Shown piece by piece: positions 42,995 to 50,824 of a DNA stretch of 64,000 nt. The notes under the pieces are model-generated. The model did no database searches. It was not told where the DNA came from and saw only the letters and a list, made by a program, of their open reading frames with translations. Numbering within the stretch: position 1 is the stretch's first letter; each line of letters opens with the position of its first letter. This DNA is from Streptomyces sp. NRRL WC-3618 (GTDB taxonomy: Bacteria; Actinomycetota; Actinomycetes; Streptomycetales; Streptomycetaceae): positions 39,266-103,265 of the forward strand of contig NZ_LGDW01000002.1 in the NCBI RefSeq assembly GCF_001280005.1, written 5' to 3'. Position numbers and translations under genes: made by a program.

Positions 42995-44422
42995 GTGCCG
43001 TCAATGCTCGATGCGGTCGTGGTGGGGGCGGGGCCCAACGGGCTGACGGCTGCCGTGGAGCTGGCCCGGCGCGGCTTCTCCGTGGCCGTCTTCGAGGCGC
43101 GCGACACTGTCGGCGGCGGTGCCCGCACGGAGGAGCTGACGCTGACCGGTTTCCGGCACGACCCGTGCTCGGCCGCGCACCCGCTGGGCGTCAACTCCCC
43201 GGCGTTCAGGGCGATGCCGCTGGCCAGGTACGGACTGGAGTGGCTGCACGCCGACCTGCCCATGGCCCACCCCTTCCTGGACGGCACGGCCGCTGTCCTG
43301 TCCCGCTCCGTGGCCGAGACGGCCGCCTCCTTCGGGCCACGGGACGCGGGCACGTACCGCAGGCTGGTCGAGCCGTTCCTCAGCAGGTGGGACACGCTTG
43401 CCCACGACTTCATGTCCCTGCCCCTGACCTCCCTGCCCCGTGACCCGGTCACCCTCGCCCGCTTCGGCCTGGCCGGCCTGCCGCCCTCGACCTGGCTGAT
43501 GCGCTGCTTCCGCGACGAGCGGGCGAAAGCCCTGTTCGCAGGCCTCGTCGGACATGTCATGGCCCCCCTTGACGGGGTCGCCACCGGCGCCGTGGGCCTC
43601 GTCTTCGCCCTGGCGGCACACGCCCGCGGCTGGCCGGTCGCCCGCGGTGGTTCCCAGTCGATCTCCGACGCGCTCACCGCGTATCTGACCGACCTCGGCG
43701 GCACCGTCCACACCGGCTACGAAGTCAAGCGGCTGGACGACCTGCCACCCGCCCGTGCGTACGTCTTCGACACCTCACCCACCGCACTGGCCCGTATCGC
43801 GGGCTTCGGCGGCTACTACGAGCGCTATCGCTACGGCGCGGGCGTCTTCAAAATCGACTACGCGCTGGACGGCCCCGTGCCCTGGACGGCGCCGGAGGCC
43901 CGCACGGCGACCACCGTCCAGGTCGGCGCGGACCGCGCCGAGATCGACACCGCCCTGCGCGCCGCCTCCCGCGAGGGCCGGGCCCCCGACGTCCCCTTCC
44001 TGATCACCGTTCAGCCGAGCATCGTCGACCCCTCCCGGGCCCCCGACGGCAAGCAGGTCTTCTGGGCCTACGGACACGTCCCTAACGGCTGGACGGGCGA
44101 CCTCACCGACGCCGTCGAACGCCAGCTGGAGCGCTTCGCCCCCGGTTTCCGCGACCGGGTACTCGCCCGCGCCACCGCTGGACCACCCCAACTGGCGGCC
44201 CGCAACGCCAACTACGTCGGCGGCGACATCGGCACCGGTGCGGCCAGCGGCCTCCAGCTGATGCTGCGCCCGAGGCTTTCCCTGTTCCCGTACGCCACCC
44301 CGCACCCGGCCGTCTTCATCTGCTCGTCGGCCACCCCACCGGGCCCCGGTGTGCACGGCATGTCGGGACACAACGCGGCGAAGGCCGTTTGGAGAAGACT
44401 GAGAGGGCTGAATCAGTCATGA
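42995..44422 (+). CDS. NAD(P)/FAD-dependent oxidoreductase (phytoene desaturase-like)
   Basis: 475 residues from a GTG at 42995 (AAAGGAG upstream). FAD-binding dinucleotide fold at the N-terminus: [20 protein letters not shown], then [16 protein letters not shown]. The middle has [18 protein letters not shown] and [14 protein letters not shown]. The C-terminal FAD block is [20 protein letters not shown]. It belongs to the COG1233 group, which includes carotenoid desaturases and many uncharacterised members. No isoprenoid gene is adjacent. Its stop overlaps the ATG of the macro-domain gene (ATGA). Confidence 0.82.
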   Translation: MPSMLDAVVVGAGPNGLTAAVELARRGFSVAVFEARDTVGGGARTEELTLTGFRHDPCSAAHPLGVNSPAFRAMPLARYGLEWLHADLPMAHPFLDGTAAVLSRSVAETAASFGPRDAGTYRRLVEPFLSRWDTLAHDFMSLPLTSLPRDPVTLARFGLAGLPPSTWLMRCFRDERAKALFAGLVGHVMAPLDGVATGAVGLVFALAAHARGWPVARGGSQSISDALTAYLTDLGGTVHTGYEVKRLDDLPPARAYVFDTSPTALARIAGFGGYYERYRYGAGVFKIDYALDGPVPWTAPEARTATTVQVGADRAEIDTALRAASREGRAPDVPFLITVQPSIVDPSRAPDGKQVFWAYGHVPNGWTGDLTDAVERQLERFAPGFRDRVLARATAGPPQLAARNANYVGGDIGTGAASGLQLMLRPRLSLFPYATPHPAVFICSSATPPGPGVHGMSGHNAAKAVWRRLRGLNQS

Positions 44423-44931
44423 CCGCGATCACGCTTGTCAAGGGGGACATCACTCGACAGAGTGCCGACGCGATCGTCAACGCGGCGAACTCGTCACTCC
44501 TGGGTGGCGGGGGAGTCGACGGCGCGATCCACCGCAGGGGCGGCCCCGAGATCCTCGCCGCCTGCCGGGCCCTGCGCGCCTCGCAGTATGGCAAGGGATT
44601 GGCCATCGGCCAGGCGGTCGCCACGACCGCGGGCGAACTGGACGCGCGCTGGGTGATCCACACGGTGGGCCCGGTGTTCGGCGGCTCTTCGGCGGACCGC
44701 TCGGACCAACTGGCCTCCTGCTACCGGGAGTCCCTGCGCGTAGCCGACGAACTGGGCGCCCGGACGGTCGCGTTCCCCGCCATCTCCACGGGCGTCTACC
44801 GCTGGCCGATGGAGGACGCGGCCCGGATCGCGGTAGCGACGGTGCGGGAAGCGGAGACCGCCGTGGAGGAGGTGCGGTTCGTGCTCTTCGACGACGGGGC
44901 GTACGAGGCGTTCGCTGCGCGCCTGCGCTGA
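44419..44931 (+). CDS. Macro-domain protein (O-acetyl-ADP-ribose deacetylase type)
   Basis: 170 residues, a single macro domain. Signatures: [36 protein letters not shown], and [20 protein letters not shown]. The [16 protein letters not shown] loop with asparagines and the GGGG-D segment match MacroD/YmdB-type enzymes that deacetylate O-acetyl-ADP-ribose or remove ADP-ribose from acidic residues. O-acetyl-ADP-ribose is a sirtuin product, and a sirtuin gene lies at 53183. Translationally coupled to the FAD oxidoreductase. Confidence 0.87.
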   Translation: MTAITLVKGDITRQSADAIVNAANSSLLGGGGVDGAIHRRGGPEILAACRALRASQYGKGLAIGQAVATTAGELDARWVIHTVGPVFGGSSADRSDQLASCYRESLRVADELGARTVAFPAISTGVYRWPMEDAARIAVATVREAETAVEEVRFVLFDDGAYEAFAARLR

Positions 44932-45008
44932 CCAATTCGGCCTGGAGCCTGGGGCTGAAGCTCGGGCTCGGGCTCGGGAGGAGGGCTCCGGCACGCGTCG
45001 TCGCGACG

Positions 45009-45356
45009 CTACGACGGGGGATTCGGTCCCCGAGCCGCCTGCAGGTCGGCCAGCAGCTCCGCCTGTCCGGCCAGCACGCCGGACAGGATGGTGCGGGCGA
45101 CCCGGAGCAGCTCGGCGACGTACGGGCTGGTCAGCGAGTAGTACACGGTCGAGCCCTCCTTGCGGGTGACGACCAGGTTGGCCCGCCTCAACACCGCCAG
45201 CTGTTGCGAGAGGTGCGCGGGCTCGATACCCACTTCCGGCAGCATCTCGGCGACCGCGTGCTCACGCTCGCTCAGCAGTTCCAGGACGCGGATACGGGCC
45301 GGATGCCCGAGGGTCTTGAAGAACTCGGCCTTGAGCTGGTACAGCGGTGTGGTCAT
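45009..45356 (-). CDS. ArsR/SmtB-family regulator
   Basis: 115 residues from the ATG at 45356 with AGGAGG about 11 bases upstream. Winged helix: LYQLKAEFFKTLGHPARIRV, LELLSEREHAVAEMLPEVG, IEPAHLSQQLAVLRRANLVV (recognition helix), TRKEGSTVYYSLTSPYVAEL. No cysteine is present in the usual alpha-3 metal box, so it is unlikely to be a classical thiolate metal sensor. It is the last gene of a three-gene minus-strand unit after the SulP transporter, coupled by overlapping codons to the small gene before it. Confidence 0.85.
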   Translation of the reverse strand: MTTPLYQLKAEFFKTLGHPARIRVLELLSEREHAVAEMLPEVGIEPAHLSQQLAVLRRANLVVTRKEGSTVYYSLTSPYVAELLRVARTILSGVLAGQAELLADLQAARGPNPPS

Positions 45357-45496
45357 CGTGCCGTCGCCTCCTGGAGAGAGCTGTACGGCCCGACCGGCCG
45401 GTCGCCGGCACCTCGCACCCACCCGTTCATGAACACCATGACGCTCATCCTCGCCCAGGTCACCGCCGGCGAGATCACTGCGGCCCCGGTGCTCAC
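45353..45496 (-). CDS. Small ORF between SulP and ArsR genes, 47 residues
   Basis: The GTG at 45494-45496 overlaps the TGA of the SulP gene (GTGA), and its own TGA (45353-45355) overlaps the ATG of the ArsR gene (ATGA). It reads MSTGAAVISPAVTWARMSVM, then VFMNGWVRGAGDRPVGPYSS and LQEATAR. A short hydrophobic stretch (ARMSVMVFMNGWV) could insert in a membrane. No known domain. The double overlap is strong evidence of translation in series. Confidence 0.5.
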   Translation of the reverse strand: MSTGAAVISPAVTWARMSVMVFMNGWVRGAGDRPVGPYSSLQEATAR

Positions 45497-47226
45497 GGGG
45501 AAGCCTCCTCGACGGCGCCCGTGGCAGCGGCCCTCGGGGCGGGTACGGCGGACAGGACGCCGGCGGTCTCCAGGTGAGCGCGCGCTCCCCGGATCGCCTC
45601 GGGGGTGGTCGCGTACTCGTGGCCCTCCGCCCGCAGCAGCTCCAACAGGCCGACGGAGTCCAGGACTTGGCGCTGGGCGGGACGGATCCCGGAGAGCATG
45701 ACGACGATGCCGCGCCGGTTCAGCTTGCGGACCGCGTCCTTCAGCATCAGCGCCCCGGTCGCGTCCATGGTCGACACCCGGGACATCCGCAGGATCACGA
45801 CCCGTACGTCCGCCACCTCGGTCAGCTCCAGCAGAAAACGGTGGGCGGCGGCGAAGAACAGCGGTCCGTCGATCCGGTAGGCGACGATGTGCTCCGCCAG
45901 CAGCGCGTGCTCCTCGGCGCTGTGGTCGCCCCGGTCGAGCGGGACCTCGTCGAGGCGCGCCTGGCCGGCCACGGCCCGCAGCGCGAGGGCACCCGCGACG
46001 ACCAGCCCGATGATCACCGCGTACACCAGGTCGAGGGCGAGGGTGGCGACGGCTGTCAGCACCAGGATCAGCGCGTCGGAGCGGGTCGCCCTGGCCATCG
46101 CCCGCAGAGAGCCGACCTCGACCATCCGGATCGCGGTGGCCAGCAGGACGCCGGCCAGCGCGGCCAGCGGAATCTTCGACACCAGCGGCGCCGCCGCGAA
46201 GACGATCACCGCGAGGATCACGGCATGGGTGAGTGCGGCGAGCCGGGAACCGGCACCCGTACGGACGTTCACAGCGGTCCGCGCGATCGCGGCCGTTGCC
46301 GGGACGCCGCCGAACAATGGGGCGGCGAGGTTGGCGACGCCCTGCCCGAACAGCTCCCGGTCCGGATCGTGCTGCTGGCCGACCGTCATGCCGTCCGCGA
46401 CGGTCGCCGACAGCAGCGACTCCAGCGCGGCCAGCGCGGCTACCGCCACGGCCGGGGCGAGCAGGGAGGACAGAGCCGACAGGTCGAGGAACGCCAGGGA
46501 GGGCGCGGGCAGACCGGCGGGCAGATCTCCGATCGGGGCGGCCGCGTCCAGATGGAGGAGCTGCGCCAGTACGGTCGCGACGATCACCGAGACGATCGAG
46601 AAGGGCACGGTCGGCCGCCATCGCGCACCGACCAGCATGACCGACGCGACACCCGCCGCCAGCGCGAGCGCCGTCCAGTTGGGATGGCGGACGAACGCCT
46701 CGACGGCGCGCCAGGCGACGGCGAGAACCTTGTCGCCCTCGGGGCGCGGTACCCCCAGCGCGTTCGGCAGCTGTTGCAGTCCGATGACGCAGGCGATGCC
46801 GAGCGTGAAGCCCTCGACGACGGGGGCGGGCACGTACCGCATGTACTTGCCCGCACGAGCCAGAGCGAGACCGATCAGCAGCAGCCCGGCCAGCAGCCCG
46901 ACGGTCAGTACACCGCCCGGCCCGTAGCGGGCGACGATCGGTACGAGGACCACGGTCATCGCGCCGGTCGGCCCCGACACCTGGAGGTTCGATCCGCCGA
47001 ACAGGGCGGCCAGCGCGCCCGCGACCACCGCGGTCGCCAGCCCCGCCGCCGCACCGAGGCCGGAGGAGACTCCGAAGCCGAGCGCGAGGGGGAGCGCCAC
47101 GATCGCCACGGTCAGCCCGGCGAGGAGGTCCCGGCGCGGGTCGCGGGTCATCGCCTCGATGTCGGCACGCACGGGCAGCAGGGACCGCACCGGGCCCCAT
47201 GCGCGGCTGATCACAGATCGGCTCAC
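45493..47226 (-). CDS. SulP-family anion transporter with STAS domain
   Basis: 577 residues from a GTG at 47226. Residues about 30-410 form the membrane domain (DLLAGLTVAIVALPLALGFG, GSNLQVSGPTGAMTVVLVPI, VPAPVVEGFTLGIACVIGLQ, LFGGVPATAAIARTAVNVRT). Residues about 435-560 are a C-terminal STAS domain (AYRIDGPLFFAAAHRFLLEL, VVILRMSRVSTMDATGALML). SulP proteins carry sulfate, bicarbonate or other anions, often with sodium. It is first in a unit ending in an ArsR regulator. A short frame upstream (METEVVAE-stop) overlaps its GTG start as GTGA. Confidence 0.87.
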   Translation of the reverse strand: MSRSVISRAWGPVRSLLPVRADIEAMTRDPRRDLLAGLTVAIVALPLALGFGVSSGLGAAAGLATAVVAGALAALFGGSNLQVSGPTGAMTVVLVPIVARYGPGGVLTVGLLAGLLLIGLALARAGKYMRYVPAPVVEGFTLGIACVIGLQQLPNALGVPRPEGDKVLAVAWRAVEAFVRHPNWTALALAAGVASVMLVGARWRPTVPFSIVSVIVATVLAQLLHLDAAAPIGDLPAGLPAPSLAFLDLSALSSLLAPAVAVAALAALESLLSATVADGMTVGQQHDPDRELFGQGVANLAAPLFGGVPATAAIARTAVNVRTGAGSRLAALTHAVILAVIVFAAAPLVSKIPLAALAGVLLATAIRMVEVGSLRAMARATRSDALILVLTAVATLALDLVYAVIIGLVVAGALALRAVAGQARLDEVPLDRGDHSAEEHALLAEHIVAYRIDGPLFFAAAHRFLLELTEVADVRVVILRMSRVSTMDATGALMLKDAVRKLNRRGIVVMLSGIRPAQRQVLDSVGLLELLRAEGHEYATTPEAIRGARAHLETAGVLSAVPAPRAAATGAVEEASP

Positions 47227-47373
47227 TCGGCCACGACCTCGGTTTCCATCAGCTCGGCCGGCAGCTCCGGCCTCGGCTCTTTCCCCGACGGCTCCCCGCC
47301 TCCTGCGACCACCTGTGCACGAGGCTGTCTGCGGGCACCGTCAATGAAGCATCCAACGAATTGCGAAATTTGG

Positions 47374-47387
47374 CAATTGCGCAATTG
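47374..47387. promoter_or_regulatory. AT-rich palindrome, likely operator
   Basis: CAATTGCGCAATTG is a perfect 14-bp palindrome. A related half-pattern, AATTGCGAAATT, lies just to its left (47359-47370). The segment stands out as AT-rich in a very GC-rich chromosome and lies about 150 bases upstream of the SulP start. ArsR-type repressors commonly bind such short dyads. Confidence 0.55.
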
Positions 47388-47393
47388 ATTGGG

Positions 47394-47477
47394 CCTGCCG
47401 CCTGCCGCCTGCCGCCTGCCGCCTGCCGCCTGCCGCCTGCCGCCTGCCGCCTGCCGCCTGCCGCCTGCCGCCTGCCG
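47394..47477. repeat. Twelve tandem copies of a 7-bp unit (CCTGCCG)
   Basis: Counted directly: 12 perfect consecutive CCTGCCG units directly beside the palindrome and upstream of the ada-type gene. No spacers. In one frame it would encode repeated AACRLPP units, but that frame lies before the true start of the Ada protein. Confidence 0.95.
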
Positions 47478-47591
47478 CGGCCCGGCACAATAGGTTGCTG
47501 CTCACCCAGTGATCCGGAGCGCCCCTGGACACGCCACCTCGATGTCGGATTTTCGCCAGCCCCGGCCCGCCGCATCGTCGATGCTGGACGT

Positions 47592-49127
47592 ATGCGGAAC
47601 GCCATGCACACGGACACCGAGCGCTGCGTACGTGCCGTCCAGTCCAAGGACGCGCGCTTCGACGGCTGGTTCTTCACGGCGGTCACGACGACCCGGATCT
47701 ACTGCCGGCCCAGTTGCCCGGCGGTGCCGCCCAAACCCCGGAACATGACCTTCCACCCGAGCGCGGCGGCCTGCCAGCAGGCCGGGTTCCGAGCCTGCAA
47801 GCGATGCCGGCCCGACACCAGCCCCGGCTCACCTGAGTGGAACCAGCGCGCCGACCTCGTGGCCCGCGCGATGCGGCTGATCGGTGACGGGATCGTGGAC
47901 CGTGAGGGCGTCCCCGGTCTCGCCGCGCGCCTCGGCTACAGCACCCGGCAGATCGAACGGCAGCTCCTCGCCGAACTGGGCGCGGGCCCGCTCGCCCTCG
48001 CCCGCGCGCAGCGCGCCCAGACCGCACGGCTCCTCGTCGAGACGACCGCGCTGCCCATGGCGGAGATCGCCTTCGCGGCGGGCTTCTCCTCGATCCGCAC
48101 CTTCAACGACACCGTCCGTGAGGTCTTCGCCCTCTCCCCGAGCGCACTCCGCGACCGCCTCCCGAAGACCCGCACCCGCCCCGATGCGCATCCGAGCGGC
48201 ACGGGCAGGGTGAGCACGGTGAGCGCGGCCGTCAGCACCCCGGCCGCCCTGAACCTCCGCCTCCCCTTCCGTGCCCCGCTCAACCCCGACAACCTCTTCG
48301 GCCACCTCGCGGCGACCGCCGTACCCGGCGTGGAGGAATGGCGCGACGGCGCCTACCGCCGCACCCTGCGCCTCCCGTACGGTCACGGCATCGCCGCCCT
48401 CACCCCCAAACCCGACCACATCGCGTGCCGCCTCACCCTCAGCGACCTGCGGGATCTGCCCGTCGCCATCAGCCGCTGCCGCCGGATGCTCGACCTGGAC
48501 GCCGATCCGGTCGCGGTCGACGAGCAACTGCGTACGGATCCGGTGCTGGCGCCGCTCGTCGCGAAGGCACCCGGCCGGCGGGTCCCGCGCACGGTCGACG
48601 AGGCGGAGTTCGCCGTACGGGCGGTGCTCGGGCAGCAGGTCTCGACGGCCGCCGCCCGGACCCACGCGGCCCGTCTCGTCACGGCGTACGGCGACCCGGT
48701 GGACGATCCCGAGGGCGGTCTCACCCACCTTTTCCCAAGCCCGCAGGCGCTGGCCGCCCTCGACCCCGAGTCATTGGCGATGCCCCGCACCCGGCGGACC
48801 ACTTTCACCAACCTTGTCGACCAACTGGCCGACGGCACCCTTCACTTGGGTGTCGAGAGCGACTGGCCCGAGGCCCGCGCCCGGCTCCTCGCCCTTCCCG
48901 GCTTCGGCCCCTGGACGGCCGATGTGATCGCGATGCGTGCCCTCGGCGACCCCGACGCGTTTCTCCCCACGGACCTCGGAATCCGGCGTGCGGCACAGGA
49001 GTTGGGCCTCCCGTCGACACCGGCCGCGCTCACCGCACGTGCGGCGGCGTGGCGGCCGTGGCGGGCGTACGCGGTCCAGTATCTGTGGGCGACAGACAGT
49101 CACCCGATCAACTTCCTCCCGGTATAA
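47592..49127 (+). CDS. ada: Ada-AlkA fusion: methylphosphotriester sensor, AraC HTH and 3-methyladenine glycosylase
   Basis: 511 residues from the ATG at 47592 (507 from 47604). Residues about 10-80 form the Ada zinc domain with four cysteines (RIYCRPSCP and FRACKRCRPD). An AraC-type HTH follows (VPGLAARLGYSTRQIERQLL, PMAEIAFAAGFSSIRTFNDT). The AlkA N-domain (LRLPYGHGIAALTP) and a helix-hairpin-helix glycosylase (VLGQQVSTAAARTHAARLV, LLALPGFGPWTADVIAMRAL, catalytic Asp in AFLPTDLG) follow. The protein can sense methylated phosphates, activate transcription and excise alkylated bases. The Ogt gene follows after 17 bases. Confidence 0.9.
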   Translation: MRNAMHTDTERCVRAVQSKDARFDGWFFTAVTTTRIYCRPSCPAVPPKPRNMTFHPSAAACQQAGFRACKRCRPDTSPGSPEWNQRADLVARAMRLIGDGIVDREGVPGLAARLGYSTRQIERQLLAELGAGPLALARAQRAQTARLLVETTALPMAEIAFAAGFSSIRTFNDTVREVFALSPSALRDRLPKTRTRPDAHPSGTGRVSTVSAAVSTPAALNLRLPFRAPLNPDNLFGHLAATAVPGVEEWRDGAYRRTLRLPYGHGIAALTPKPDHIACRLTLSDLRDLPVAISRCRRMLDLDADPVAVDEQLRTDPVLAPLVAKAPGRRVPRTVDEAEFAVRAVLGQQVSTAAARTHAARLVTAYGDPVDDPEGGLTHLFPSPQALAALDPESLAMPRTRRTTFTNLVDQLADGTLHLGVESDWPEARARLLALPGFGPWTADVIAMRALGDPDAFLPTDLGIRRAAQELGLPSTPAALTARAAAWRPWRAYAVQYLWATDSHPINFLPV

Positions 49128-49144
49128 GGACGTTAGGAACAGCA

Positions 49145-49627
49145 GTGAAACAGCACACGGTCATCGACAGCCCCTACGGCCCCCTCACCCTCGTGGCCGA
49201 CGACGGAGTCCTCTGCGGCCTCTACATGGTCGACCAGCGTCACCGCCCACCCGAGGAGAACTTCGGCGCACGCGACGACACGCCCTTCGGAGAAACAGCC
49301 GATCAGCTGAACGCCTACTTCGAGGGCGAGTTGAAGGAGTTCACCCTCGAACTCCGGCTGCCCGGCACCGACTTCCAACGCAGCGTCTGGGACCAGCTGT
49401 GCCGTATCCCGTACGGCGAGACCCGCTCGTACGGCCAACTCGCCGACACCCTGGGCAATCCCAAGGCGTCCCGTGCCGTGGGCCTGGCCAACGGTAAGAA
49501 CCCGGTCGGGATCATCGTGCCCTGCCACCGGGTGGTCGGCGCGGACGGCAGCCTCACCGGCTACGGGGGCGGCCTCGAGCGCAAGCAGCAACTGCTGGAC
49601 TTCGAACGGGGGGCGGCGCTCTTCTAG
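49145..49627 (+). CDS. ogt: Methylated-DNA-protein-cysteine methyltransferase
   Basis: 160 residues from the GTG at 49145 (TTAGGAAC upstream). The active-site motif IIVPCHRVVG contains the methyl-acceptor cysteine. The DNA-binding HTH is FQRSVWDQLCRIPYGETRSY and LADTLGNPKASRAVG. The N-terminal ribonuclease-like domain is complete. It removes methyl from O6-methylguanine in a suicide reaction. Next to the Ada-AlkA gene it forms an adaptive-response operon in which methyl transfer and base excision are both provided. Confidence 0.92.
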   Translation: MKQHTVIDSPYGPLTLVADDGVLCGLYMVDQRHRPPEENFGARDDTPFGETADQLNAYFEGELKEFTLELRLPGTDFQRSVWDQLCRIPYGETRSYGQLADTLGNPKASRAVGLANGKNPVGIIVPCHRVVGADGSLTGYGGGLERKQQLLDFERGAALF

Positions 49628-49827
49628 CCCCTTCCGGCCTCACTGCTCCCTTACGCCTCCTCCCGGTCTCTCCCGTGTCCGCTGCCCTGCGTGGTGCGCC
49701 GCGGTGCGGCGGGCGACAAGGTGCGGGACGATGGCAGTTCGCGGGGGGCGCACGTCACAGCAGTGGTTGGCAGGTTCTGCTGCGCGTGACCTCTGCTTGG
49801 TGTGACCTTTACCCGGTGGGGCCCAGC
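49628..49827. other. Intergenic region downstream of ogt
   Basis: Two hundred bases with no recognised gene. A GCGCCGCGGTGCGGCGGGC dyad lies at about 49700-49718 and may help end the ogt transcript. Confidence 0.4.
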
Positions 49828-49871
49828 GTTCGTCTGGGCTTCACTCAGGGCCGGTTCAGGGCTCCTAGGGT
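49828..49871 (+). promoter_or_regulatory. PHO box and -10 element
   Basis: Consecutive 11-base units GTTCGTCTGGG (49828-49838) and CTTCACTCAGG (49839-49849) each match the Streptomyces PhoP direct-repeat consensus G(G/T)TCAYYYR(G/C)G at 10 of 11 positions; a weaker third unit GCCGGTTCAGG (49850-49860) follows. TAGGGT (49866-49871) is a typical -10. The units occupy the -35 region, as expected for PhoP activation. Confidence 0.7.
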
Positions 49872-49928
49872 TGCGGCGCCGCCTTCCCCTCCCCCCGCAC
49901 GTCCGTCGCTACTGTCCGGAGGACAGTC

Positions 49929-50819
49929 ATGGCCGCCGTCAAGGCTTCCCAGCGCAACCGACGCCCCCTCGCCGCACTCGCCGGGGCCGTCGCCCTCACC
50001 GCCACGTCGATCGGGGTGTGGGCCGGCACGGCCTCCACCGCTCAGGCCGCGGCTCTCCCGACCCCCGACCACGTGGTGGTCGTGGTGATGGAGAACCACG
50101 CCTACTCGCAGGTGATCGGCAGCTCCAGCGCCCCGTACCTCAACAACACCCTCAAGGCGGGCGGCGCGAGCCTGACCCAGTCCTTCGGTCTCACCCACCC
50201 CAGCGAGCCGAACTACTACATGCTGTTCTCGGGCTCCGGCCAAGGCCGCACCGACGACAGTTGCGTCTCGGTCGGATCCCTCTCCGCGCCCAACCTCGCC
50301 TCGGAGCTGATCGCCGAGGGCAAGACCTGGGCCAGCTACAACGAGTCGCTGCCCAGCCAGGGTTCGACGACCTGCAGCAGTGGCAAATACGCGCAGAAGC
50401 ACAACCCGTGGTTCGGTTTCTCCAACGTGCCCACGAACACCGCGAAGACCATGGCGCAGTTCCCGAGCGACTTCACGACCCTGCCGAAGGTCTCCTTCGT
50501 CATCCCGAACCTGTGCAGTGACATGCACGACTGCTCGGTCTCCACCGGCGACACCTGGCTCAAGAACAACCTGGGCGCCTACGCCACCTGGGCCAAGACG
50601 CACAACAGCATCCTCGCCGTCACCTTCGACGAGGACAACAGGCTGTCCGGCAACCGCATCCCCACCGTCTTCTACGGACAGCCCGTCATCCCCGGCAGTT
50701 CCACTTCCACCACCTACAACCACTACAACGTCCTGCGCACCGTGGAGGACCTGGCCGGTCTGACCGCGCACGCGGGCAACGCCTCCTCGGCCTCCGACAT
50801 CGCCGGCATCTGGAACTGA
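49929..50819 (+). CDS. Secreted phosphoesterase (acid phosphatase/phospholipase C-like)
   Basis: 296 residues. Signal peptide with a basic head (VKASQRNRRPL) and a hydrophobic core (AALAGAVALTATSIGVWAG), probably cleaved near TAQA/AALP. The mature part is a PF04185-type phosphoesterase: HVVVVVMENHAYSQVIGSS, SFGLTHPSEPNYYMLFSGS, LAVTFDEDN and YNHYNVLRTVEDLAGL. Such enzymes release phosphate from organic esters outside the cell. A GGAGGACAGTC site precedes the ATG. The PHO box upstream predicts induction by phosphate starvation. Confidence 0.88.
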   Translation: MAAVKASQRNRRPLAALAGAVALTATSIGVWAGTASTAQAAALPTPDHVVVVVMENHAYSQVIGSSSAPYLNNTLKAGGASLTQSFGLTHPSEPNYYMLFSGSGQGRTDDSCVSVGSLSAPNLASELIAEGKTWASYNESLPSQGSTTCSSGKYAQKHNPWFGFSNVPTNTAKTMAQFPSDFTTLPKVSFVIPNLCSDMHDCSVSTGDTWLKNNLGAYATWAKTHNSILAVTFDEDNRLSGNRIPTVFYGQPVIPGSSTSTTYNHYNVLRTVEDLAGLTAHAGNASSASDIAGIWN

Positions 50820-50824
50820 CGCCC

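Larger units (their letters stand above)
47227..47591. other. Divergent intergenic region between the SulP and Ada genes
   Basis: About 365 bases holding a minus-strand frame running into the SulP start, the palindrome at 47374 and the 12-copy tandem repeat at 47394. No complete gene recognised. Promoters for both flanking units should lie here. Confidence 0.6.

Noticed and set aside
45574..47388. 604-codon plus-strand frame opposite the SulP transporter
   Set aside because: Composition is histidine/glutamine/arginine-rich with no domain; it mirrors the membrane protein on the other strand.
47361..47591. Extended N-terminus of the Ada protein through the tandem repeat (AACRLPP repeats)
   Set aside because: The frame is open only because the 7-bp array lacks stops; Ada-domain homology begins after the ATGs at 47592 and 47604.
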